Below, piece after piece: positions 36,490 to 45,230 of a stretch of DNA of 47,168 nucleotides; position 1 is the stretch's first letter; each line of letters opens with the position of its first letter. The DNA is from an uncultured Lachnospiraceae bacterium (GTDB lineage: Bacteria > Bacillota > Clostridia > Lachnospirales > Lachnospiraceae): the NCBI GenBank assembly GCA_947626985.1, contig CANQUG010000024.1, positions 1 to 47,168 on the forward strand, written 5' to 3'. Position numbers and translations under genes: made by a program. The notes beneath the pieces were generated by a model. It was not told where the DNA came from. It ran no database searches and worked only from the letters and a program-made list of their open reading frames with translations.

Positions 36490-38786
36490 GAAGAGAAGCA
36501 GAGTTTATAACACGTGTGGTCTGCACGCCGGACGGAAAAAAAAGGGAACCCGGCATGTGTATCGTGAACAGAGAGACCTGTCCGGAGGTACTTTTCCTGC
36601 CAGGGCAGGAGGCGGAGCGGCTGACATTCGAAAAGGACGGTAAAGAGCTGCTGACCCAGACCGGCTATGAGTTTGAACCCAGAGGGATTTTTAAATATGA
36701 GACAGAAGGGGGAACGGCGAAGATTGTCACCCGGAAAACTATCGATGGGGAACGCTCCTTTCTGGAAGATTCGGCTGCCGTCAAAATCGGGGACACATTT
36801 TCCGGAAGAATCACCTTTGAAATTACCGGAGGAGAGGCCATTTATGGTCTTGGACAGCAGGAAAGAGGAATTTACAATTATCGGAACGTAAGAGAATACC
36901 TGTATCAGAACAACATGAAAATTCCCATGCCGGTGCTGCTGTCTTCGAAGGGGTACGCCATTCTGTTCGACGCAGGGTGCCTGATGATCTATGAGGAAAA
37001 AAACAACAGGATAACGGTGACCCTTGACGCGGCTGATCAGATCGCATATTATCTGATCACGGGTTCAGATTTTGATGAACTGATTCATGGAATTCGCACG
37101 CTGACCGGAAAAGCCGTGATGCTTCCCAGATGGGCTTTCGGCTATGTGCAGTCGAAAGAGCGCTATGTGTCCCAGGAGGATATCCTGCAGACGGCCGGGG
37201 AGTTTAAGAAACGGGGAATACCGGTTTCCTGTCTGGTTCTTGACTGGCAGTCCTGGGAGCCCGGCAGATGGGGAAACAAGATCGTGGATAAAGAACGATT
37301 TCCGGATCTGAAGGGAATGACGGATGCCCTTCATGATGCCGGGATTGCTTTCATGATTTCAATCTGGCCCAATATGAACAAAGGGTGCCAGGATTATCAG
37401 GAGATGCTGGAAGCAGGTGCGCTTCTGGCCAACCTTTCTACCTATGACGCCTTTAATAAAAAGGGACGCGATCTGTACTGGAAGCAGTGTGAAAGAGAAT
37501 TGGCGGCAGGGGGCTGCGATGGCTGGTGGTGCGATTCTACGGAACCCTTTACGCCGGACTGGAAAGGGACTGAAAAACCTTCTGAAGAAGAGCGGTACGA
37601 GCTGGCGAAGGGGGAACTGACCCGATATTTTGACGCGCGGGAGGCGAATCACTATGCGCTGGTTCACGCGAAGGGAATTTATGAGAACCAGACTGCGGCG
37701 GGCATTCACAAGCGCGTGCTGAACCTTACCCGGTCGGGTTCCATTTCCATTCAGCAATACGGAGCGGTTCTTTGGTCGGGTGATATTATGGCCACCTGGG
37801 AGGTTTTCCGGCGGCAGGTAGCGGAAGGACTGAGCATAAGCATGTCGGGAATTCCCTACTGGACGCTGGATATTGGCGCTTTTTTCACGGGATATCTGAA
37901 CGGATACAGAAAAATGAGCGGAAATCCCGACGCTGTATCTCCCTGGTTCTGGAGCGGACTGTTTGAGCGGGGTGTCGGGGATAAAGGATACAGAGAACTG
38001 TATACCCGGTGGCTTCAGTTCGGAACCTATCTGCCCGTGATGCGCTCGCATGGCACAGACACGCCCAGAGAACCCTGGAACTTCGGTGAGAAGGGTACGA
38101 TCTACTATGATACGATTACGGCCTATATATGGAAACGCTTTCAAATGCTTCCGTACACCTATTCCCTTGCGTATAAAGTGGAGACGGAGGATTATACGAT
38201 TCTTCGAAGCCTGATGTTCGACTTTGCGGCGGACGCAAATGTCAGAGAGATGTCAGGAGAATTTCTGTATGGTCCGTTTTATCTGGTTCGTCCGGTGACG
38301 GAACCCATGGAGTACGGCCCCGAGGATACTTATCTGGGGAAACCGCAGATCTGTACGGTTTATCTTCCTGAAGGCGCAGACTGGTATCAGGAGAATACAA
38401 AGACGTATTTTCACGGAGGACAGAATGTGACGGTAGATGCGCCGATATCCTGGCAGCCGGTGTTTGTGCGGGCGGGGGCGATTCTGCCTGTTTCCACGAC
38501 CGGTGAAAAGAGCGGGACAGCAGATACGCTGGAGATCTATGAGGGAGCCGACGGAACGTTCGTGTGCTATTTTGATAACGGGAAAGATTATGCTTACAGA
38601 AATGGGGAGTATGCGGCGGTGCCGATGCGGTACAGTGATGAGAAAAAGGAACTGGTGATCGGGGATATGCAAGGAAGATATTCCTGCCCCGGGCATTATC
38701 AGGTGAAATTTTTCCGAAGGGATGGAAGCGTGAAGATCACCGGGGCAGATTATGAAGGAAGAGAAACTGTGATTCTTTTGAACTGA
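36486..38786 (+). CDS. GH31 family alpha-xylosidase/alpha-glucosidase
   Basis: A 766-residue GH31 protein. An N-terminal beta-sandwich (1-210) precedes the barrel. DWQSWEPGRWG (253-263) is a substrate-site loop, the nucleophile is Asp350 in WWCDSTEP, and the acid/base is Asp433 in LWSGDI; the retaining mechanism is that of the family. The overall pattern fits alpha-xylosidases somewhat better than alpha-glucosidases, but sequence alone does not settle it. No signal peptide. The ATG lies in the ATGA overlap with GH42, with CGGAGA upstream. If an alpha-xylosidase, it would release xylose from xyloglucan-type oligosaccharides. Confidence 0.88.
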   Translation: MRREAEFITRVVCTPDGKKREPGMCIVNRETCPEVLFLPGQEAERLTFEKDGKELLTQTGYEFEPRGIFKYETEGGTAKIVTRKTIDGERSFLEDSAAVKIGDTFSGRITFEITGGEAIYGLGQQERGIYNYRNVREYLYQNNMKIPMPVLLSSKGYAILFDAGCLMIYEEKNNRITVTLDAADQIAYYLITGSDFDELIHGIRTLTGKAVMLPRWAFGYVQSKERYVSQEDILQTAGEFKKRGIPVSCLVLDWQSWEPGRWGNKIVDKERFPDLKGMTDALHDAGIAFMISIWPNMNKGCQDYQEMLEAGALLANLSTYDAFNKKGRDLYWKQCERELAAGGCDGWWCDSTEPFTPDWKGTEKPSEEERYELAKGELTRYFDAREANHYALVHAKGIYENQTAAGIHKRVLNLTRSGSISIQQYGAVLWSGDIMATWEVFRRQVAEGLSISMSGIPYWTLDIGAFFTGYLNGYRKMSGNPDAVSPWFWSGLFERGVGDKGYRELYTRWLQFGTYLPVMRSHGTDTPREPWNFGEKGTIYYDTITAYIWKRFQMLPYTYSLAYKVETEDYTILRSLMFDFAADANVREMSGEFLYGPFYLVRPVTEPMEYGPEDTYLGKPQICTVYLPEGADWYQENTKTYFHGGQNVTVDAPISWQPVFVRAGAILPVSTTGEKSGTADTLEIYEGADGTFVCYFDNGKDYAYRNGEYAAVPMRYSDEKKELVIGDMQGRYSCPGHYQVKFFRRDGSVKITGADYEGRETVILLN

Positions 38787-38850
38787 CGCCGAAAGACGGG
38801 ACAGCAGAAAAGCAGGGAAAGGCGAAAAGCGGAAAAAACCGGAGAAACAG

Positions 38851-38877
38851 AAAAACCCCGGGAAACCTCCCGCGGGT
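38851..38877 (-). terminator. Terminator after the YesM-like kinase gene
   Basis: On the minus strand ACCC-G-CGGGA pairs with TCCCGGGGT (one bulged G, short loop) and is followed by TTTTT. It sits between the convergent GH31 gene and the kinase gene. Confidence 0.7.
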
Positions 38878-38878
38878 A

Positions 38879-40699
38879 TCAGGGCGGCCCGGGCCGCCCT
38901 TGCTGCAGATTTTCCGGCAGAACCGGCGGAATCCGGAACTTCACCCGGAACCCGCAGCCGTCTGCTCCGCCGGACAGATAAAGCCTGGACGATTCTCCAA
39001 ACACCAGTTTCAGCCGGGTGTTTACATTGGAAAGGGCAAATCCGCTGTCTTCGCGCTGCTCCAGCACAGGCCGGGCCAGTTTTTCTTCCAGGGAGGCCAG
39101 AGCTTCTTCAGAGATGGGAGCGCCGTTGTTTTCTATGGAAAATTCCAGCTGCTTCCGGCCGTCTTCCCGGATAAGACGGACAGACACAGTCAGAAGATTA
39201 TCGTTGCGTTCCGGTACAAGTCCGTGGGTAAAATAATTTTCGATCAGAGGATGCAGGGTATTTTTCGGAATCCCGTAAATTCTGGCTGCATTGTCGATAA
39301 AGAATTCATACTCAAAGTTTCCGAAGCGGTACATATACAGATTAATCAGGTTTTCGCAGAGATTCAGCTCTTCCGTGATGGTAACGTACAGATTCCTTCG
39401 GGTCTGGTTCCGGTACATTCTGGAAAGCAGAAGAATCATCTGAGAGGCGTCCGCACAGCGGCCCTGAGTGATCTGAACGCGGATCTGCTCCAGGGTATTG
39501 TAGAGAAAATGAGGATTTATGCTGGCCTGCATGGCATAAAGTTCCTGCTTTTTCCGGGTGATTTCGGAGAGGTACGCTCTTTCTACATTCTGCTGGAGCT
39601 CATCGCACATGCGGTTAAAACTCAGAATGATCTGCGTGAATTCGTCATTGTTCTTCGGAACGGGAAGACGGTAATCCAGCTTATTCTGACCGATCCGTCC
39701 CATACCTGTCTGGATCGCTTTGATCTTCCGGTCGGAGCGCCGCAGCGTTACCGCATAAAGCAGAACAGAGGTGAAACAGATCAGAGAGGCCAGAGCCGTC
39801 AGGATAAAACGGGGAGAACTCCTGGCGATTCTGGACGCGGGAATCCGGCAGAGGGTCAGATAATCATATTCGTCCACATTCCAGACGGAGGTGTAAAAGT
39901 AATCGGTTCCGTCGGACTTCAGATTTCCGGAGGCGGGAAACTCATCCGGAAAATTCCGGAGGCCCCCGTCTGCCGGGGCCTGATAATTTCCGTCTGAAGA
40001 ATACAGGATATTCTGATTACGGTCAATGATCAGAAAGAGAGCGCCCTCATCCAGGTGAGTGGAAGTAATGGAATCGGAAAATTCGGAAGTCGTATAAAGC
40101 AGAATTAACTGGCCCAGAGGGAGCACCGACGTTCCCCGATAGTCGAAAAGGGTGCTGCACAGCCCGTAAACGTGGTCGGAAGGCTTTTCGTATTCAGGGC
40201 TGAGAGATTCCAGCTGCGTGTCCGAAAGCACCTGGAGCCGGTAGGGAGTAAAGGTAACTCCGGCGGTGAGGGTCAGGGGAATGGAGGCCAGCGTGTCGTA
40301 GACCGGGCTGTACTGGAAAAGCCGCCCGTTCCCGGTCCGCAGCAGAATACCGCGGCAGTGAGAATCATACTGGCAGATTTCCCGCATCATCTGAATGATG
40401 GAATAGCTGACCGAGGATACGGACAGGTTTCGCTCCCTGTAGAGACGGCTGAGGGTCTGGTAGCGGGAAGTGCTGGAAAATACAGGGGTCAGAGCGCTGG
40501 TCAGATTGGCTTCCTTGGAAGACAGGATCGAAGAGAGAGCATTTAATTCGATGTCGTAATTCTTGAGGTATTCGGCGCGCTGGCGCTGTTCGATCAGGCT
40601 GCCGCAGAAGATGAACAGGGTGATGGTCGCCGTGCACACGATCGCGATGCAGAACAGAAGCATCCGGGAATAATAACCGGAAATTATTTTTTTTATCAT
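38879..40699 (-). CDS. YesM-like sensor histidine kinase
   Basis: A 606-residue kinase. Membrane helices at about 12-33 and 297-318 enclose an extracellular sensor domain of about 260 residues. A HAMP-like linker follows (320-372), then the His_kinase domain with His397 in SINPHFLYNTLEQ and HPLIEN in the ATPase part. The final glycine box is degenerate (SGFALSNVNTRL). It most likely phosphorylates the YesN-like regulator encoded at 18337-19854, as YesM/YesN pairs do. It is divergent from the binding lipoprotein gene. The C-terminal codons run through a 20-bp palindrome. Confidence 0.9.
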   Translation of the reverse strand: MIKKIISGYYSRMLLFCIAIVCTATITLFIFCGSLIEQRQRAEYLKNYDIELNALSSILSSKEANLTSALTPVFSSTSRYQTLSRLYRERNLSVSSVSYSIIQMMREICQYDSHCRGILLRTGNGRLFQYSPVYDTLASIPLTLTAGVTFTPYRLQVLSDTQLESLSPEYEKPSDHVYGLCSTLFDYRGTSVLPLGQLILLYTTSEFSDSITSTHLDEGALFLIIDRNQNILYSSDGNYQAPADGGLRNFPDEFPASGNLKSDGTDYFYTSVWNVDEYDYLTLCRIPASRIARSSPRFILTALASLICFTSVLLYAVTLRRSDRKIKAIQTGMGRIGQNKLDYRLPVPKNNDEFTQIILSFNRMCDELQQNVERAYLSEITRKKQELYAMQASINPHFLYNTLEQIRVQITQGRCADASQMILLLSRMYRNQTRRNLYVTITEELNLCENLINLYMYRFGNFEYEFFIDNAARIYGIPKNTLHPLIENYFTHGLVPERNDNLLTVSVRLIREDGRKQLEFSIENNGAPISEEALASLEEKLARPVLEQREDSGFALSNVNTRLKLVFGESSRLYLSGGADGCGFRVKFRIPPVLPENLQQGRPGPP

Positions 40700-40747
40700 A
40701 CGTATACCTCTTCGGCTGGAAAATCAGAGTGTCTGGTTAGTAAAAAA

Positions 40748-40776
40748 AGTATAGCAAAGGAGAAATGAAAAAGCAA
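40748..40776 (-). promoter_or_regulatory. Promoter of the YesM-like kinase gene
   Basis: On the minus strand TTGCTT (40771-40776) and TATACT (40748-40753) are 17 bp apart, about 50 bases from the ATG. The -35 overlaps the ribosome site of the divergent lipoprotein gene. Confidence 0.6.
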
Positions 40777-40789
40777 GGAGGATGAGCTA

Positions 40790-42508
40790 TTGAACAGCAG
40801 CAGGAAAAAAACGTCTGCGGTGCTGCTCTGCCTTTCCGCTTTTCTGATTGCCGGCTGCAGCGGAACCGCTTCGCCTGGAGTTGAGACCAGAGATGACGAG
40901 GCTGTGATCCGGGCATACATCCAGCAGGCCGTTACCACGGAATCGGGAATCTGGGAGGGCTGGGCGGCGCAGAAGCTCTATGAGGATACCGGGATACGGG
41001 TAGATTTTCAGCCCACTGGGTCGGAGGTGGAACAGAAGCTGAAGCAGTACATTGCAGCGGGAACTCTGCCGGATATTTTAGGATTCCGGAATCTGGAACA
41101 GGCGCAGATGGCCATGGATGCCGGGCTTTTGCTGCCGCTGAGCGATTATCAGGAGTTACTGCCGTCCGTTTTTGAGACGGAAGTATACAAAAAAGCTGTT
41201 TCCTATACAAGAGAGCAGGCCAGTGGAGGGAGAGGGCACCTGTTTATTGTGCCGGTTTCGATCGGGCCGGCTTCCTATAATTCCTATAACTGGCTGCCGA
41301 TGCTGCAGTGGGATGCTTACAGGAAGGCGGGTTTTCCACGGATCACCACTCTGGAGGATTATCTGGACGCGGCGGAACAGATGACAAAGGTAAAGCCTTT
41401 TACAGAAAACGGAGAAAAAGTATATGGATTTTCATTGTTTTCCGACTGGGATAAATATTCCGCGATGGAAATCGCCACCTTGTCCTTTTTTTATGGAATC
41501 GATACAGAGTATGTGTCTCCGCTGATGGAAACGGACGTAATCACTTTGAACATGCGGTCCATACTGGAAGACGACAGTTTTTACCGGAGAGCACTTCATT
41601 TTTATTTCGAAGCGAACCAGAGGGGGCTTCTGGATCCGGATTCGCGGACGCAGACCTACAGCAATCTGGAAAAAAAGTACAGCGAAGGCCGCATCCTGTT
41701 TTCCTGTTTTTCATGGCTGACCGGAACATACAACGACGTCATCTCCGGTCATGTGAATAATGCCGAAGCGCCGGATGGTTTTGCCTGCGTTCCGGCAGAT
41801 GATATGAAAATCTATGAAGCGCCGGATCAGACAATCGGAAGAAACTGGTATCTGGCCGTCTGCAGCAATACAAAATATCCGGAAAAAGCCTGTGAATTTC
41901 TGAACTGGCTTTACGACCCGGAGGTGGAAGCTTATTTATATAACGGCCCGGAGGGAATTACCTGGGAATATGATGAGAATGGGGAACCCTGCGTGACGGA
42001 AGAAGGCTGGAATATCATAAACAACAAATACGAAGATCTGATGCCGGAAGAGGCAGGAGGCGGATGTTTTCAGGATTCTGTTGATTTTCTGAATTCTCTT
42101 GGACTGCAGGCATCCACAGTTATGGATAACGGCTATACCATCTGCTATCGTTACTGGCCGTCCACCCGGGAAAGAAGCGTCACGCTGCTGCAGCGGGAGG
42201 TGAACGAAATGCTGGGAGCGGATACGATCGCGGAATATCTCAGCCGGAATGATATGATTGCGAAATCCACGATGGCGGTCAATATGATGCCGGTGGTTTC
42301 CGATGAACGGAAGATTAAAGCCGAAGCCATTGGCGAGATCGTGCGGGAGATCTCCTGGAGAATGGTTTATGCAGAAGACGAAGAGGAATTTGATTCCCTG
42401 TGGAAAAGTATGCAGGCGCAGGCGGAGGAGCTTGGCATAGAGCAGGTGGAAACGTTCTACCAGAACGCCTGGAAGAAGGCGCTCCGGTTTGTGTCGGCTT
42501 ATGAATAA
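40790..42508 (+). CDS. Sugar-binding lipoprotein (extracellular solute-binding family)
   Basis: A 572-residue lipoprotein. The signal peptide ends in a lipobox (LIAGC, Cys at about residue 23), so it is membrane-anchored. The mature part resembles LplA/YtcQ-type binding proteins (DILGFRNLEQAQMAMDAGLLLPL, later FLNWLYDPEVEAYLYNGPEG). It has no permease of its own nearby; it may serve the importer at 26700-28549 or sense ligand for the YesM-like kinase. The start is TTG at 40790 with AGGAGG eight bases upstream; the nearer ATG at 40782 runs into a stop after three codons. Two UroD-family genes follow on the same strand. Confidence 0.9.
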   Translation: MNSSRKKTSAVLLCLSAFLIAGCSGTASPGVETRDDEAVIRAYIQQAVTTESGIWEGWAAQKLYEDTGIRVDFQPTGSEVEQKLKQYIAAGTLPDILGFRNLEQAQMAMDAGLLLPLSDYQELLPSVFETEVYKKAVSYTREQASGGRGHLFIVPVSIGPASYNSYNWLPMLQWDAYRKAGFPRITTLEDYLDAAEQMTKVKPFTENGEKVYGFSLFSDWDKYSAMEIATLSFFYGIDTEYVSPLMETDVITLNMRSILEDDSFYRRALHFYFEANQRGLLDPDSRTQTYSNLEKKYSEGRILFSCFSWLTGTYNDVISGHVNNAEAPDGFACVPADDMKIYEAPDQTIGRNWYLAVCSNTKYPEKACEFLNWLYDPEVEAYLYNGPEGITWEYDENGEPCVTEEGWNIINNKYEDLMPEEAGGGCFQDSVDFLNSLGLQASTVMDNGYTICYRYWPSTRERSVTLLQREVNEMLGADTIAEYLSRNDMIAKSTMAVNMMPVVSDERKIKAEAIGEIVREISWRMVYAEDEEEFDSLWKSMQAQAEELGIEQVETFYQNAWKKALRFVSAYE

Positions 42509-42596
42509 ATCCGGAAGAGAAGGACAGGCATAAATATATGCGGGATCTGCTTCCGGGATTCTGGAAAAACAGGAAGAAAAAAGGTGAAGCGAAAAA

Positions 42597-43742
42597 ATGA
42601 GACAGGCGGAGTTTGATACGTCTCTGAGAGATTCTCAGGGAACGGAGGTTGTTCCCGTAAAAGCAGAAGATTTTGATCTGGATGCTTATGCGGAGTATGA
42701 AGAAAGTCTTCTTGAAAAGAATAAAAGGTTTGCGGAGGCGGAACAGGGACTTCTGGTATACCGCAGAGTGCGAGCCAATGGAGTTTTTTTTGACAGGTGC
42801 AGGGATTACAGGGAATCTCTGGAGCTGCAGCTGGGAGCGCTTAAGGCGGGCATGTCTTACAGAATGGATATTCCTAATTTCCTGGAACCGTGGTACGGGA
42901 TCGGTTATATTGCGTCCTGCTTCGGCAGCGGCTACCAGTGGCTTCCCGGGCAGGCTCCTGCTGTACTGCCGCGTTTTTCCAGCGTCAGAGAGCTTTTGAA
43001 TTCTGATTTTATTCCCATTGCCCGGTCGCCGGAAGGAAAGCGCCATCTGGAAATGATTGAGTATTTTATGGACAGGACGAAAGGAAAAGTTCCGGTGTCT
43101 TTCAGTGATGTGCAGTCTCCTTTGAATATGCTTACCTATCTCCTTCCCGTGACGAATCTGTTTCTGGAAATTTATGATGATCCGGCGGGGGTGAAAAAGG
43201 CGGCGAAGCTGTGTGCGGATCTGCTGAAAGACTTTCTTATGGAGCAGAAAAAGCTGATCGGCAATGCGCTGGCATATCCGGGGCATGGATTTGCCAGCAG
43301 CCGGGCGTTTTCCGGACTGGGTCTTAGCAATGATACTTCCATTATGCTTCAGGAAGAAGACTACACGGATATTTTTAAGGAACGGGATGAGGAGCTTGGA
43401 GATGCTTTCGGCGGAATCGCCTATCATTCCTGCGGGGTGTGGGAGAAAAAAATTGAAATGGTGAAAAGCTACCGGAATATTTTTATGGCGGACGGCGCGT
43501 TTACCATTGAGACGGATCCCGCGCCCAATCGGCCGGAGATTTTTGCCGGGGGATTCCAGGGCACCGGAATTATCTTAAATGCCAGAGCAGTAGGAAATGC
43601 GGAAAACAGCTTTACAGCTTTGAAACAGCTGTGGAGGCCAAAACAGAAGCTCATTGCCGTGACCTACTGCAAAACGCCTCAGGAGCAGGAAATACTGTAT
43701 GAACGGCTCCATGAAATGGAGGGGAAAACGTATGAATTATGA
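42597..43742 (+). CDS. UroD/MtaA-family protein 2, zinc methyltransferase-like
   Basis: A 381-residue UroD-fold protein. It keeps the ligands expected for MtaA/MtbA-type zinc methyltransferases: His277-x-Cys279 in YHSCG and a distal Cys358 in VTYCKTP. Such enzymes move methyl groups between a corrinoid protein and a thiol. No corrinoid protein gene is in the window. It follows the lipoprotein gene by 88 bases and overlaps the next UroD gene by 11 bases. The role in sugar metabolism is inferred only from position. Confidence 0.78.
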   Translation: MRQAEFDTSLRDSQGTEVVPVKAEDFDLDAYAEYEESLLEKNKRFAEAEQGLLVYRRVRANGVFFDRCRDYRESLELQLGALKAGMSYRMDIPNFLEPWYGIGYIASCFGSGYQWLPGQAPAVLPRFSSVRELLNSDFIPIARSPEGKRHLEMIEYFMDRTKGKVPVSFSDVQSPLNMLTYLLPVTNLFLEIYDDPAGVKKAAKLCADLLKDFLMEQKKLIGNALAYPGHGFASSRAFSGLGLSNDTSIMLQEEDYTDIFKERDEELGDAFGGIAYHSCGVWEKKIEMVKSYRNIFMADGAFTIETDPAPNRPEIFAGGFQGTGIILNARAVGNAENSFTALKQLWRPKQKLIAVTYCKTPQEQEILYERLHEMEGKTYEL

Positions 43743-44775
43743 TATAACCTTTCACCCTGGCTGGTGGCATGAAAATGCCGGCGTTGATTTTACCCGGGAA
43801 TTTTTCGATGATCCGGAATACCGGATGGAATGCGATATCCGAATGAGGAGAATTTTATACGATCGTTTCGGGGAATATGGCCTGGGAGAAAAAAGACCGG
43901 AAAAAAGGCCGCTGCTGGGGACCGACCTGCTGGCGGCGGGATACCTGCTGTCGGAGCTCATGGGGTGCCGGATTCTTTATGAACAGGATAATTCCCCTCA
44001 GGTGATCTGTATGAATCTGGATGAGGATTCCATTGATGAAATCAAAGCTCCGGATCTGGACGCCAGCGGGGTGTGGGCCAGGACTCAGAAACAGATCGAT
44101 TATCTGAAGGAGCATTACGGGCATGTGGAAACTTTTGTGAATCTTATGGGAATCCAGAATATTGCTTTGGATCTGATGGGACAGGACCTGATGGTTTCTT
44201 ATTACACTGCGCCGGAAAAAGTGGACAGACTGCTGGGAGAAATTACAAAGCTTTCTATTGATGTGGGAAAACGTTTTAAGGAGTTATCTGATGATATTTC
44301 CGGTGGGGTGACGGCGATCGTGCGCCGGACGAAGCCGGAAGTGTATCTGACTTCCAATTGTTCTGTGGAGATGATTTCGAATGATCTTTACGAAAAGTTT
44401 CTTTTAAAATACGACCAGAAACTGGCCGATGCATTTGGCCCCTTCGGCGTGCATCACTGCGGCAGAAGCATGGAGCATGTGACGGAGGGCTACAGTAAGA
44501 TCAGAGGACTGGTTTTCGCGGAGGTTGGGGCGTTTTCGGATTTGCGGGCAGTCCGGGCAAAACTGCCGGGCGTATTTTTAAATGCGCGATACAGTCCGGT
44601 GAGACTGATGAATGCTTCAGATTCGGAGATCCATGAGGAAGTGGAGGCCCTTGTAAAAAACGGTCAGGAAAATGAAAAGAATTTTTCCGTTTCCTGCGTG
44701 GGAATCGACAAATACGTACCGGATAAGCAGATTCTCAGCTTTCTAGACGCCTGCCGGTCCGGAGGTCTTTCATAA
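43732..44775 (+). CDS. UroD/MtaA-family protein 3, zinc methyltransferase-like
   Basis: A 347-residue UroD-fold protein, divergent from the previous one. It has His241-x-Cys243 in HHCGRSMEH and Cys322 in SVSCVGIDKY, which match a zinc-binding site of the MtaA kind. The ATG at 43732 is chosen because GGAGGGG lies seven bases upstream; it overlaps gene 2. The two are presumably made together and may form a pair with separate methyl-donor and acceptor roles. This is a hypothesis. Confidence 0.78.
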   Translation: MNYDITFHPGWWHENAGVDFTREFFDDPEYRMECDIRMRRILYDRFGEYGLGEKRPEKRPLLGTDLLAAGYLLSELMGCRILYEQDNSPQVICMNLDEDSIDEIKAPDLDASGVWARTQKQIDYLKEHYGHVETFVNLMGIQNIALDLMGQDLMVSYYTAPEKVDRLLGEITKLSIDVGKRFKELSDDISGGVTAIVRRTKPEVYLTSNCSVEMISNDLYEKFLLKYDQKLADAFGPFGVHHCGRSMEHVTEGYSKIRGLVFAEVGAFSDLRAVRAKLPGVFLNARYSPVRLMNASDSEIHEEVEALVKNGQENEKNFSVSCVGIDKYVPDKQILSFLDACRSGGLS

Positions 44776-44936
44776 AGGTTCTCCTATTCGGCTGCAGATA
44801 CAGACGGCGCTTATGGGAATATCCATGTTGTTTACTGTGTTTCCGGGAATCTTTTCCTACTGGGCAGCAGGCCATGCCATCGAGAACAATTACCAGGAGG
44901 ATTTTTCCTGCAATGCTTCTTGCAGGGGAATGCGCC
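44771..44936 (+). pseudogene. Possible C-terminal remnant of a GPH-family sugar transporter
   Basis: A frame running from the end of UroD gene 3 reads IQTALMGISMLFTVFPGIF, which recalls the last membrane helices of sodium-galactoside (GPH) symporters. No start or preceding part exists here. Weak support, from memory only. Confidence 0.25.
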
Positions 44937-45115
44937 ATGATTTATGGCGAACCGGGCCGGTGATCCGGTGGACAGCGCCGCCCTGGCGGAGGATGTGGCA
45001 GAATCCGTAAAAAGGGGTGCGGCAATGTGTCATCTGTACTGCCGCAGGCCGGACGGGAGTCTTACGCCGGATATCAGTTATATAATGGAGTGTTTTAGCT
45101 TACCTGTCCGATTAT
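44937..45115 (+). pseudogene. N-terminal fragment of a BKACE (DUF849)-like gene
   Basis: Codons from 44944 read DPVDSAALAEDVAESVKRG, then AAMCHLYCRRPDGSLTPD, resembling the first ~50 residues of beta-keto-acid cleavage enzymes (DUF849). An ATG at 44937 with AGGGGA upstream is one base out of frame, as if a T had been added near the start. The frame is cut at 45097, exactly where the ~80-bp repeat begins, and then ends at a TAG. Confidence 0.5.
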
Positions 45116-45176
45116 AGAAAATATGGGAGGGACTGTCTTTCGACAGTCCCTCTGAACTTCTTTCTTGCAAACTGAT
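45097..45176. repeat. ~80-bp hairpin repeat, copy 1
   Basis: Begins AGCTTACCTGTCCGATTAT and is nearly identical to 47088-47168. It contains a perfect 11-bp stem, GAGGGACTGTC (45127-45137) with GACAGTCCCTC (45142-45152). It cuts off the BKACE-like fragment. Minus-strand sequence after the hairpin is T-rich, so it may also act as a terminator. Confidence 0.85.
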
Positions 45177-45230
45177 CTGCAGTCCGATTTTGATCCGGTA
45201 AGCTGCATTTTTCTTTTTAGGTTCCGTGTC

